Positions 35,791 through 43,976 of a DNA stretch of 58,937 nucleotides are shown one piece after another (within the stretch, counting starts at the first letter, position 1; each line of letters starts with the position of its first letter). Origin of the DNA: Pseudomonas floridensis (GTDB taxonomy: Bacteria > Pseudomonadota > Gammaproteobacteria > Pseudomonadales > Pseudomonadaceae). Both the position numbers and the translations under genes were made by a program. The DNA is taken from the NCBI RefSeq assembly GCF_002087235.1, contig NZ_MUIO01000014.1, positions 1 to 58,937 on the forward strand, given 5' to 3'. The notes under the pieces were generated by a model. It was given only the letters and a program-made list of their open reading frames with translations. It had not been told where the DNA came from and did no database searches.

Positions 35791-37076
35791 TGAATACCGC
35801 TTCGAACCGCCGCAGCTGGGTGGCGTCCGCCAACGGTCATGTCGATTTTCCGTTGCAGAACCTGCCCTTGGGGGTGTTCAGCGATGGCGGGTCGGGCCCG
35901 CGAGGCGGGGTTGCCATCGGCGATTTCATCCTTGATCTACGCGCTTTGGTACAGGCGGGGTTGTTTGAGGAGGCGACGGCCGAGATTGCCGATGTTGCCA
36001 GCCGCGACCAGCTCAACGATTTCTTCGCGCTGGGCACCGACGCCCGCCGGTCCCTGCGTGCCGCGCTGTTGCACCTGCTGGATGAAGACAATCTGCGCAT
36101 GCAGGCCATTCAAGGTTTGCTGCTGCCCGCGAGCGAATGCCGTATGCACTTGCCGGCCAGGGTCGGCGATTACACCGATTTTTATGTCGGGATTCATCAC
36201 GCGCTGAATGTCGGCAAGCTGTTCCGTCCAGACAACCCACTGTTACCCAACTATAAGTACGTGCCCATCGGCTATCACGGCCGGGCGTCGACGCTGTGCA
36301 CATCCGGTACGCCCGTCAAGCGTCCGAACGGTCAGACCCTGGCGCCGGGTCAGGACGTTCCGGGCTTCGGTCCGTGCAAACGGCTGGATTACGAGCTGGA
36401 ACTGGGCGTATGGATCGGCCCCGGCAACGCTCAGGGCGAAGCCATCGGTATCGGCCGGGCCAGTGAGCATATCGCCGGTTTCTGCCTGCTCAACGACTGG
36501 TCGGCGCGTGACATTCAAGCCTGGGAATATCAGCCACTGGGGCCTTTCCTGTCCAAGAGTTTTGCCACCACGATTTCGCCCTGGGTGGTGACCGCCGAAG
36601 CGCTTGAGCCGTTTCGTCGTGCTCAGCCAGCGAGGCCTGCGGGCGACCCGCAGCCGCTCCCTTATCTGCTCGATCAGGCCGACCAGCAGGGCGGAGCGCT
36701 GGACATCGAACTGGAGGTTTTGCTGCTGACCGAAAAGATGAGAGCCGACCGCGCTCCAGCGCATCGTCTGGCCCTGAGCAACTCTTTGAACATGTACTGG
36801 ACGGTGGCGCAGATGGTCGCACACCACAGCGTCAACGGCTGCAAATTGCAACCGGGCGACCTGTTCGGCACTGGCACTTTGTCGGGCCCTCAGGCAGGGC
36901 AGTTCGGCAGCCTGCTGGAGATGACCGAAGGCGGCAAACATTCTGTGACCCTGCCTAACGGCGAGGAACGACGCTTTCTGGAGCAGGGCGACGAGGTGAT
37001 TCTGCGGGCACGCTGTCATCGTGAGGGGCAGGTGTCGATCGGTTTCGGCGAGTGCCGGGGCACGGTCACCGGTTGA
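35790..37076 (+). CDS. fahA: Fumarylacetoacetase
   Basis: This 428-residue hydrolase splits fumarylacetoacetate to fumarate and acetoacetate, the last step of the pathway. It has the N-terminal SH3-like part (HVDFPLQNLPLGVFS) and the C-terminal FAH domain with DYTDFYVGIHHALNVGKLF, PNYKYVPIGYHGRAST containing the catalytic histidine, and LLNDWSARDIQAWEYQPLG. The ATG at 35790 shares one base with the hmgA stop, so both are translated together. An in-frame extension into hmgA is a frame coincidence. Confidence 0.97.
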   Translation: MNTASNRRSWVASANGHVDFPLQNLPLGVFSDGGSGPRGGVAIGDFILDLRALVQAGLFEEATAEIADVASRDQLNDFFALGTDARRSLRAALLHLLDEDNLRMQAIQGLLLPASECRMHLPARVGDYTDFYVGIHHALNVGKLFRPDNPLLPNYKYVPIGYHGRASTLCTSGTPVKRPNGQTLAPGQDVPGFGPCKRLDYELELGVWIGPGNAQGEAIGIGRASEHIAGFCLLNDWSARDIQAWEYQPLGPFLSKSFATTISPWVVTAEALEPFRRAQPARPAGDPQPLPYLLDQADQQGGALDIELEVLLLTEKMRADRAPAHRLALSNSLNMYWTVAQMVAHHSVNGCKLQPGDLFGTGTLSGPQAGQFGSLLEMTEGGKHSVTLPNGEERRFLEQGDEVILRARCHREGQVSIGFGECRGTVTG

Positions 37077-37088
37077 GCCCGGTCTGGC

Positions 37089-38552
37089 TCAGCCGCGCTT
37101 GAAACCCTCGGCCAGCGAACCCGAACGAGGCAGAAACTGCCCCCATCGTTCGGGTTGTACCTGACCGTCCGCATAACTCAACCGCCCGTTGACCCACACG
37201 CCGTCGATGCCTTCAGCGGCGCGCTGCGGGTTCTTGAAATCGGCGATGTCCTTGATTCGCAGCGGGTCGAACAGCACCAGATCCGCCCAGTAGCCTTCGC
37301 GCACCAGGCCACGCTGGTGCAAGCCGAAGCGCGCAGCCGAAAGGCCAGTCATCTTGTGCACGGCGGTATGCAGTTCGAACAGGTTGCGGTCGCGACTGAA
37401 ATACCCCAGCACCCGTGGAAATGCCCCCCATAAGCGTGGATGCGGGAACGGATCTTCCGGCAGTCCGTCCGAGCCGATCATGGTCAGCGGATGGCTGAGA
37501 ATGCGTTCGACGTCGGCCTCGTCCATCCCGTAATACACCGCTCCCGCAGGTTGCAGGCGACGTGCGGTTTCTTGCAAAGAGAGCTTCCAGTCGGTGGCGA
37601 TATCGGCCAGTTCGCGTCCTCCTTGATCCGGATGCGGTGTCGACCAGGTGATGGTGATACGAAACGCATCCGTCACCTGCTTGAGGTCCAGCGTCGAGGA
37701 ACTGGCTGCATAAGGGTAACAATCGCAGCCCACCGGATGGTTTGCGGCAGCCTGTTCCAAGGCGGCCAACAGCTGCGGGCTGCGACCCCAGTTACCGGCA
37801 CCGGCACATTTGAGGTGCGAGATGATCACCGGCACTTTTGCATGCCGGCCGATGCCGAACGCTTCCTCCATTGCTTCCAGCACCGGCTCGAACTCGCTGC
37901 GCAGATGGGTGGTGTATACCGCGCCGACCGCTGTCAGTTCTTCGGCCAATTGCTTGACCTCATCCGTTTCGGCATTGAACGCTGAGGCGTAGGCCAGTCC
38001 GGTGGACAGGCCCAGCGCACCGTCCGCCAGGCTGTCACGCAGCTGTTCGCGCATCGCCTGAATCTCGCGTGCAGTGGCCGTGCGCAACAGGTCATGCATG
38101 TGGTTGCTGCGCAGCGCCGTGTGTCCGACCAGCGCGGCGACATTCACCGCAGGTCGCGCGCGTTGCACGGCGTTGCGGTAATCGGCGAAGCGCGGGTAGA
38201 CGAACTCACGGGCAGGGCCCAGCAGGTTCATCGGGTCTGGCGGATCACCTGCCAGACTGACCGGTGAAGCGCTGATGCCGCAATTGCCGACGATGACGGT
38301 GGTCACACCCTGGCTGAGCTTGGGCAGCATGTCAGGCTTGCGGATCACTACGGTGTCATCGTGGGTGTGGACGTCGATGAACCCCGGCGCCAGCACCCGA
38401 CCACCGGCCCGTATTTCTTCAGATGCAGAGGCGTCAGACAGCGCGCCGATGCGCACGATACGACCGTGATGGACCGCCACGTCAGCCCGGTAACCGGGCG
38501 CGTCGCTGCCGTCGATCACCTCGGCATCGCGAATCAGCAGGTCGTAATGCAT
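37089..38552 (-). CDS. N-acyl-D-amino-acid deacylase (D-aminoacylase)
   Basis: This 487-residue amidohydrolase should remove acyl groups from N-acyl-D-amino acids. It shows GRVLAPGFIDVHTHDD with the zinc histidines, TVIVGNCGISASP, VGHTALRSNHM, VIISHLKCAGAGNWG, and IGSDGLPEDPFPHPRLWGAF near the C-terminal side. The ATG at 38552 has AGGAG 6 bases upstream; a GTG one codon earlier is closer to it. It converges with fahA and lies just downstream of a TetR gene on the same strand, which may regulate it. Confidence 0.9.
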   Translation of the reverse strand: MHYDLLIRDAEVIDGSDAPGYRADVAVHHGRIVRIGALSDASASEEIRAGGRVLAPGFIDVHTHDDTVVIRKPDMLPKLSQGVTTVIVGNCGISASPVSLAGDPPDPMNLLGPAREFVYPRFADYRNAVQRARPAVNVAALVGHTALRSNHMHDLLRTATAREIQAMREQLRDSLADGALGLSTGLAYASAFNAETDEVKQLAEELTAVGAVYTTHLRSEFEPVLEAMEEAFGIGRHAKVPVIISHLKCAGAGNWGRSPQLLAALEQAAANHPVGCDCYPYAASSSTLDLKQVTDAFRITITWSTPHPDQGGRELADIATDWKLSLQETARRLQPAGAVYYGMDEADVERILSHPLTMIGSDGLPEDPFPHPRLWGAFPRVLGYFSRDRNLFELHTAVHKMTGLSAARFGLHQRGLVREGYWADLVLFDPLRIKDIADFKNPQRAAEGIDGVWVNGRLSYADGQVQPERWGQFLPRSGSLAEGFKRG

Positions 38553-38581
38553 CACGGACTCCTTGGGCGCTGGGATGCCGA

Positions 38582-39202
38582 TCAGGACGTGGTCGGCTTT
38601 TCGTACCAGCCCAGGAACAGGTTCAATGCCGACTCCACGACTTCATTCTGTTTTTCCGCGCTGAGCAGCCCGGCGTTGAAGGTCACCTGGGGCCAGAATG
38701 CAAAAGACTTGAGCAGGGCATGCATCTGCGTCGCGGCAAAGCCCGGATCGACGGCTTTCAGGCGGCCATCTTTCTGTGCGGCACGGATCCAGGCGCTGAA
38801 GGTTTCTTCACGCTCGTTGATGCGGGCCATCCAGACCTGCGCGCGCTCCGGGGAATGGATGGTTGCCCCGACCACCACGCGGACCAGTTCGAGAAAACTG
38901 CTGTCGTTGAGCGTGCGCATTTTGCCCCATAGCAACTCGCGCAATTGTTCGCGCAGACCGAGATCGGCGTGATAGACCACTTCCGATTGCGGAGGAGAGC
39001 AGTTCCACAGGCGCTGGAGGATTTCGGCGAACAGCTCTTCCTTGCTGGGAAAATGGTTGTAGACCGTACGTTTGGAAACCTCGGCGCGGGCGGCAATGCG
39101 ATCCATGCTGGTGACCTCGAAGCCACGGTCACCGAATTCGGCAATGGCTGCCAGAACAATGGCTTCGCGTTTCTGATCGGTGAGGCGCATCGGAGCGGTC
39201 AT
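38582..39202 (-). CDS. TetR family transcriptional regulator
   Basis: This 206-residue protein has the TetR DNA-binding part (TDQKREAIVLAAIAEFGDRG, TSMDRIAARAEVSKRTVYNH, FPSKEELFAEI) and a helical effector domain. It is divergent from a metallo-beta-lactamase-fold gene, with several palindromes between them, and is followed 29 bases later by the D-aminoacylase gene. The effector is unknown. The start at 39202 gives the normal short arm before helix 1. Confidence 0.9.
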   Translation of the reverse strand: MTAPMRLTDQKREAIVLAAIAEFGDRGFEVTSMDRIAARAEVSKRTVYNHFPSKEELFAEILQRLWNCSPPQSEVVYHADLGLREQLRELLWGKMRTLNDSSFLELVRVVVGATIHSPERAQVWMARINEREETFSAWIRAAQKDGRLKAVDPGFAATQMHALLKSFAFWPQVTFNAGLLSAEKQNEVVESALNLFLGWYEKPTTS

Positions 39203-39213
39203 AGGTTCACTTC

Positions 39214-39225
39214 AAACGTACGTTT
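39214..39225. promoter_or_regulatory. Palindrome close to the TetR start
   Basis: AAACGTACGTTT is a perfect 12-base palindrome 12 bases before the TetR start codon, a good autoregulatory operator position. Confidence 0.5.
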
Positions 39226-39280
39226 AGAGAAAAATTACACTCAGCAGTTTACTTGTCGTCACAGATCATGCAAGCTTAAA

Positions 39281-39312
39281 ACTACACTGTGTAGTGTAAT
39301 GCATTGTTACAC
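39281..39312. promoter_or_regulatory. Cluster of GTGTA/TACAC repeats
   Basis: ACTACACTGTGTAGT is a perfect 15-base palindrome (39281-39295), and GTGTAA-N7-TTACAC (39294-39312) overlaps its end. They lie between the divergent TetR and MBL-fold genes and look like a regulator binding region. Confidence 0.5.
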
Positions 39313-39434
39313 ATTTTAGGCACCGTGTCCGATGCTAAGTAGACGTTTCGTATTGGCGTTCAACATCCTGCAACGCAATCAACGTACAGGTATGTACGGC
39401 TGAAGCCCAACCTGCTCCCAGGAGTCAGCAAACC

Positions 39435-40526
39435 ATGGCCAACACCCCCCGGAAAACGGAAACCTCTTCATTGCCCGTCCTGTCTCGTCACGAGGGGCGT
39501 TACCGTAATCATGCGCCGATGAAGCCGTTCAGCCTGGTCCGAACGTTGGGCGTGTTCTGGGATCAGGCGTTCAACAAGCCCAGGCACACACGGCCTGCGG
39601 GCGAAGTGCCGGTGCAGCCGCTGTCACGCCAGCAATTGCTCGCAGCGCCGGACAACACGGTGTATCGCCTTGGGCATTCGACCGTTCTGCTCAAGTTGCG
39701 TGGCCGTTTCTGGCTCACCGATCCGGTGTTCGCCGAGCGCGCATCGCCAGTGCAGTGGGCGGGGCCGCAGCGGTTCCATCAGCCGCCGATCAGCCTCGAA
39801 GAGTTGCCACCGATCACCGCAGTGATCCTCTCGCACAATCATTACGACCACCTGGACCGCATGGCGATCAAGGCGTTGATGGCCAAGACCGAGCATTTCA
39901 TCGCACCATTGGGCGTCGGCGATACGCTGATCGAGTGGGGCGTGCCTGCGCACAAAGTGCGGCAACTGGACTGGTGGCAGTCCACCGAGGTGGCGGGGGT
40001 CGAGTTCGTCGCCACACCGTCACAGCATTTTTCGGGACGGACCCTGCGCGACAGCAACCAGACGCTGTGGGCGTCGTGGGTCATGCTCAACGGGTCGCAG
40101 CGGATCTTCTTCAGCGGCGACAGCGGTTATTTCGACGGCTTCAAGATCATCGGCGAGCAGTACGGCCCGTTTGACCTGACCCTGATGGAGACCGGTGCCT
40201 ATAACGTCGAGTGGCCGCAGGTTCACATGCAGCCAGAGGAAACGCTGCAGGCGCACCTGGACTTGCGCGGTCGCTGGCTGTTGCCGATTCACAATGGTAC
40301 GTTCGACCTGTCGATGCACGCCTGGTATGAACCGTTCGACCGGATTCTGGCGCTGGCCTGGGAGCAGAACGTGAGCATTACCACACCGATGATGGGTCAG
40401 CCGTTCTACATGGATTATCCGTGCCGGGGAATGACCTGGTGGATGGGCGTCGATGAAGTGTCCGCGCTTGAATCCGAGCAGCACGGCCATAGCGCCACAT
40501 GCAGTTGCCCTCGTCAGAACGCGTGA
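39435..40526 (+). CDS. MBL-fold hydrolase (NAPE-PLD/UlaG-like)
   Basis: This 363-residue protein has the metallo-beta-lactamase metal motif SHNHYDHL with H134, H136, D138 and H139, then APLGVGDTLIEWGV, FFSGDSGYFDGFKIIGEQYG, and LLPIHNGTFDLSMHAWYEPF with further ligands. The pattern fits the NAPE-phospholipase D/UlaG-like lactonase group. There is no signal peptide. AGGAG lies upstream of the ATG. It is divergent from a TetR gene that may regulate it. The substrate may be a phospholipid or a lactone. Confidence 0.88.
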   Translation: MANTPRKTETSSLPVLSRHEGRYRNHAPMKPFSLVRTLGVFWDQAFNKPRHTRPAGEVPVQPLSRQQLLAAPDNTVYRLGHSTVLLKLRGRFWLTDPVFAERASPVQWAGPQRFHQPPISLEELPPITAVILSHNHYDHLDRMAIKALMAKTEHFIAPLGVGDTLIEWGVPAHKVRQLDWWQSTEVAGVEFVATPSQHFSGRTLRDSNQTLWASWVMLNGSQRIFFSGDSGYFDGFKIIGEQYGPFDLTLMETGAYNVEWPQVHMQPEETLQAHLDLRGRWLLPIHNGTFDLSMHAWYEPFDRILALAWEQNVSITTPMMGQPFYMDYPCRGMTWWMGVDEVSALESEQHGHSATCSCPRQNA

Positions 40527-40637
40527 CTGCGATTGGGAAAGACTGATCTGATTTTTCGATAGCGCCGCCCATATTCTGATTTGCCGCTCAGAAACAACAC
40601 CTGCCTAATCATCGCTTCAAGGCAGTCAGGTGATGAT

Positions 40638-41867
40638 ATGCAAGGTGCACGCGAGTCGGCGGTTCAGGGTGTTTGGTTGATGGTCGGCGTTGTGCTGGTG
40701 GCGTTGAACCTGCGCCCGTCCATGGCGGCGGTTGGCCCGCTCTTGTCGGCGATTCGTCTGGATATACCGTTGGGTTTCGCGGCGGCCTCGCTGCTGACCC
40801 TGTTGCCGGTCATGACCATGGGGCTGGCGATGTTCGTCGGCATGGGCCTCGCTCGACGCCTCGGTTCGCACCGGACCATCACCCTGTCACTGCTGCTCAT
40901 CGGCCTGGCCACGCTGGTCCGCTTGTTTTTAGATTCGGTCGCCGAGCTGATTCTCAGTGCGGTACTGGCAGGCTTGGGCATCGCCATGATTCAGGCGCTG
41001 ATGCCTGCGTTGATCAAGTCGCGCTTCAAAGCCCATGTCTCACTGTGCATGGGGCTGTACGTCACGGCGATCATGGGCGGGGCAGCCATCGCCGCAGCGT
41101 TCAGCCCGCTGGTGTTGGCGCGCACCGGCAGTTGGCGTTTCGCGCTGGCGGTCTGGGCGGCACTGGCGGTACTGGCTTTGTGTTTCTGGATCGCCCAACG
41201 TCACGCATTCCAGCGCGTCACGTCATCCGGCACGCCGCGTGAGTCGCGGCTTTCGACGATGCCCAGAGCCTGGACCCTGGGTATCTTTTTCGGTCTGGGC
41301 ACGGCCGCTTACACTTGCGTACTGGCCTGGCTGGCGCCTTACTACCTGGAGAATGGCTGGAGCGAGCAACACGCCGGGCTGCTGCTCGGTTTTCTGACCG
41401 TGATGGAAGTCCTGTCGGGGCTGTTGACCCCGGCGCTGGCCAACCGCAGCCGCGACAAGCGCCTCGCCCTGGCGATCTTGCTGGTACTGATGATCGGCGG
41501 CTTCGCAGGTCTGGCCCTGATGCCGAATTCGTTGAGCCTGCTGTGGGCCAGTCTGCTGGGGCTGGGAATTGGCGGGCTGTTCCCCATGAGCCTGATCGTT
41601 GCCATGGATCACTGCGAGGACCCGCAACAGGCTGGCAGTCTTACCGCATTCGTGCAGGGCGTGGGTTATCTGATTGCCGGTCTGTCGCCTTTTTTGGCGG
41701 GATTGATCCGGGACGTGTCCGGCAACTTCGCGGGTGCGTGGTGGGCGCTGATCGCGCTGGTGGTGATCATGTTGCTGATGGTGATGCGTTTTGATCCGCA
41801 ACACTATGCGCGCAATCTGTATGATTGCGAGGCCCATCAAGACACCGCAGAGGGGAAGACGGCATGA
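40638..41867 (+). CDS. MFS transporter, CynX/NimT family
   Basis: This 409-residue inner-membrane protein has about 12 membrane helices. LNLRPSMAAVGPLLSAIR near the N-terminus is the characteristic CynX/NimT start, followed by GMGLARRLGSHRTITLSLL as the loop-2/3 motif and GAAIAAAFSPLVLARTGSWR. Members export or import cyanate, nitroimidazoles or other small compounds. The ATG at 40638 has AGGTGATG upstream. A LysR gene follows on the same strand. The substrate is unknown. Confidence 0.9.
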   Translation: MQGARESAVQGVWLMVGVVLVALNLRPSMAAVGPLLSAIRLDIPLGFAAASLLTLLPVMTMGLAMFVGMGLARRLGSHRTITLSLLLIGLATLVRLFLDSVAELILSAVLAGLGIAMIQALMPALIKSRFKAHVSLCMGLYVTAIMGGAAIAAAFSPLVLARTGSWRFALAVWAALAVLALCFWIAQRHAFQRVTSSGTPRESRLSTMPRAWTLGIFFGLGTAAYTCVLAWLAPYYLENGWSEQHAGLLLGFLTVMEVLSGLLTPALANRSRDKRLALAILLVLMIGGFAGLALMPNSLSLLWASLLGLGIGGLFPMSLIVAMDHCEDPQQAGSLTAFVQGVGYLIAGLSPFLAGLIRDVSGNFAGAWWALIALVVIMLLMVMRFDPQHYARNLYDCEAHQDTAEGKTA

Positions 41868-41936
41868 TTGCATTTTGATGCTATCTTGCAGGGGCTGACC
41901 TGATTTGTCCGGTCGCGGTGCCGACGAGATCACTCG

Positions 41937-42872
41937 ATGCTCAACAGTAATGCCCTCAGAAAGCTGGACATGCAGGACCTGATGGTCTTCGTGGCGGTCT
42001 TCGATCAGCGCAACCTGACGCTGGTAGCCGAAGCACTGCATGTCAGTCAGTCCACAGTCAGTTATTGCCTCAAGAAGCTGCGGGCCAATTTCGAGGACGA
42101 CCTCTTCATCAGCACCCGCAACGGCATGCGTCCCACGCGCAAGGCAATGGCCATGCACAGTCACGTGCAGCAGATCCTGCACAAGGTCAATCTCTGCCAC
42201 GACGGGCTGAAGCTGTTCAACCCGAGCAACGGGCAAACCACGTTCACAGTCTGCGCCCCTGAGTATTTCGAATTACTGGTGCTGCCGCATCTGTTGCGCA
42301 GCTTTGCGGCGGGCGGTTTTTCAGTGGCTGTCAGTGTGCACAAGCTTGACCGGCAACTGCCTGTCGAACAGCTCAACGACGAGCGTTTCGATCTGGCGCT
42401 GTGTTTCGGGCCAGGCTTTCATCGCGTGCCCGACAGCCTGATTGCCCAAGTGCTGCTCGAAGATGATCTGGTCTGTGTAATGGACAGTCAGTCGGCGCCG
42501 CTGAGCGCCTTGATGGATCTGGACACTTTTACTCGACGCCAGCACGTCTACCCGACACCCTGGACGTCCGACACCAACATGGTAGACGGCTGGCTGCAGC
42601 GTCAGGGCCGCGAGCGGCATATCGTGGCGCGGGCCAACAGCTACCGGGCGGCGTTGCAATTGCTGGAAGGGACGGATTTCATTCTGGTGCTGCCAAGGCG
42701 TATCCAGACGCTGCTGTGCAACGAACCGTGGATATCGGTATACGAACTACCGCCGGATCTGCATGGCTTCAGCCTGGACATGGTATGGAGTGCCCAGGCT
42801 GATCAGGACGAAGCCAACGGCTGGCTTCGTGAGCAGGTCGTCAAGGTGTGCGCGGAGCAGGGGCTGCTTTGA
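41937..42872 (+). CDS. LysR-type transcriptional regulator
   Basis: This 311-residue protein starts with a LysR winged helix (DLMVFVAVFDQRNLTLVAEA, LHVSQSTVSYCLKKLR) and a substrate-binding-like effector domain with TFTVCAPEYFELLVLPHLL and FDLALCFGPG. It resembles the NodD/SyrM-like subgroup by its compact linker. It lies 69 bases after the MFS transporter on the same strand, so it may regulate that transporter. The inducer is unknown. Confidence 0.9.
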   Translation: MLNSNALRKLDMQDLMVFVAVFDQRNLTLVAEALHVSQSTVSYCLKKLRANFEDDLFISTRNGMRPTRKAMAMHSHVQQILHKVNLCHDGLKLFNPSNGQTTFTVCAPEYFELLVLPHLLRSFAAGGFSVAVSVHKLDRQLPVEQLNDERFDLALCFGPGFHRVPDSLIAQVLLEDDLVCVMDSQSAPLSALMDLDTFTRRQHVYPTPWTSDTNMVDGWLQRQGRERHIVARANSYRAALQLLEGTDFILVLPRRIQTLLCNEPWISVYELPPDLHGFSLDMVWSAQADQDEANGWLREQVVKVCAEQGLL

Positions 42873-43013
42873 TCAACGGTTTTTCTGCGGGTCGGGCTCG
42901 GTCGCAGGTCTGGGCTGTTCGCCTTTTTCGTTGAGCTGCTTGTTTTTCTCGCCGACCTTGCCGGCGTTTTCCGGCTTGTGGTCGAGGTCTTCGCGTTCTG
43001 ATTCATGGGCCAT
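42873..43013 (-). CDS. 46-residue hydrophilic hypothetical protein
   Basis: The frame encodes 46 residues rich in Glu, Lys, Asn and Pro (MAHESEREDLDHKPE, then ENKQLNEKGEQP-like repeats, ending PDPQKNR). It has a fine ribosome site (CTGGAG, 7 bases before the ATG) and converges exactly with the end of the LysR gene. It looks disordered and is of unknown role. Confidence 0.7.
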   Translation of the reverse strand: MAHESEREDLDHKPENAGKVGEKNKQLNEKGEQPRPATEPDPQKNR

Positions 43014-43090
43014 GACCAATCTCCAGGATAATGGACTCTCCCTGTATTGGTCAGCGCGGCGCGCACAAGATTCGATTTATATCCGAGCGA

Positions 43091-43118
43091 CCCGGCCGTC
43101 GCATTGCGCGACGCCGGG
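43091..43118 (-). terminator. GC-rich hairpin after the DJ-1/PfpI gene
   Basis: CCCGGC plus GTCGC pair with GCGAC plus GCCGGG, with one bulged base. It lies 12 bases past the stop of the minus-strand gene. No T-run is seen. Confidence 0.45.
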
Positions 43119-43129
43119 TAGGTGCCGTA

Positions 43130-43807
43130 TCAGCTCAGCAGCGTGATCAGGTCCTTGGCCGCCTGGGCGGAACTGGCCGGGTTCTGGCCGGTAACCAGCT
43201 TACCGTCGGTCAGCACATGGACGCCCCAGTCATCGGTCTTGGAATAGTCGCCGCCCAGTTCCTTGAGTACGTCTTCCACCAGAAACGGCACCACGTCGGT
43301 CAGGCCAACGGCTTCTTCCTCGGTGTTGGTGAAACCGGTCACGCGGCGGCCCTTGACCAGCGGCTCGCCATTGGCTGAGCGCACCTTGCGCAGCACGCCC
43401 GGCGCATGGCAGACCAGGCCGTGCGGCTTGTCGGCTTTGGCAAAGGCTTCGATCAAGGCGATCGACTTAGGATCTTCGGCAAGGTCCCACAGCGGACCGT
43501 GGCCGCCCGGATAGAACACGGCGTCGAAATCTTCAGCCTTCACGTCCGCCAGTCGACCGGTGGTTGCCAGCGCCTGCTGGGCCGCCGAGTCTTCGCGAAA
43601 GCGTCGGGTTTCAGCGGTCTGTGCGTCCGGTTCATCGCTTTTCGGGTCCAGTGGTGGCTGGCCACCTGCGGGCGATACCAGTGTGACCTCGGCACCGGCG
43701 TCCTTGAAAACGTAGTAGGGCGCTGCAAATTCCTCGAGCCAGAAACCGGTTTTCTTGCCGGTATCGCCCAGTTGGTCATGTGAGGTCAGAACCATCAGGA
43801 TTTTCAT
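43130..43807 (-). CDS. DJ-1/PfpI family protein (type 1 glutamine amidotransferase-like)
   Basis: This 225-residue protein starts MKILMVLTSHDQLGDTG and contains KTGFWLEEFAAPYYVFKDAG, VSPAGGQPPLDP, the elbow FYPGGHGPLWDLAEDP and HGLVCHAPGVLR, where the cysteine in VCHAPG is the nucleophile. This is the DJ-1/PfpI Hsp31-like group that includes ThiJ-type chaperones and glyoxalase III. The ATG at 43807 begins the domain; an upstream in-frame start is unsupported. A role in stress or aldehyde repair is likely. Confidence 0.9.
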   Translation of the reverse strand: MKILMVLTSHDQLGDTGKKTGFWLEEFAAPYYVFKDAGAEVTLVSPAGGQPPLDPKSDEPDAQTAETRRFREDSAAQQALATTGRLADVKAEDFDAVFYPGGHGPLWDLAEDPKSIALIEAFAKADKPHGLVCHAPGVLRKVRSANGEPLVKGRRVTGFTNTEEEAVGLTDVVPFLVEDVLKELGGDYSKTDDWGVHVLTDGKLVTGQNPASSAQAAKDLITLLS

Positions 43808-43891
43808 AGTCGCGCTCTTCGTTGAGGGATTGAGAGGGTGTAGACAAACGAAAGCGTCAAGTGTTGTGCGCAATCTTGCACATTGAATGCA

Positions 43892-43934
43892 AAAGGCCGG
43901 ATTCGACGCGATGGCGTGGAAATCCGGCCTTTGT
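43892..43934. terminator. Bidirectional intrinsic terminator
   Basis: AAAGGCCGGATT pairs exactly with AATCCGGCCTTT around a 17-base loop, with T-rich tails on both strands. It lies 43 bases past the stop of the DUF4432 gene. Confidence 0.8.
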
Positions 43935-43976
43935 CTGGGGGGCGACAGCGAGCGTCAGCCTGTCACGCGGCCGCGC

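Noticed and set aside
42803..43066. Open frame of 87 codons on the minus strand across the LysR end
   Set aside because: It overlaps the LysR coding region, and another frame in the same place has a good ribosome site and matches a plausible small protein.
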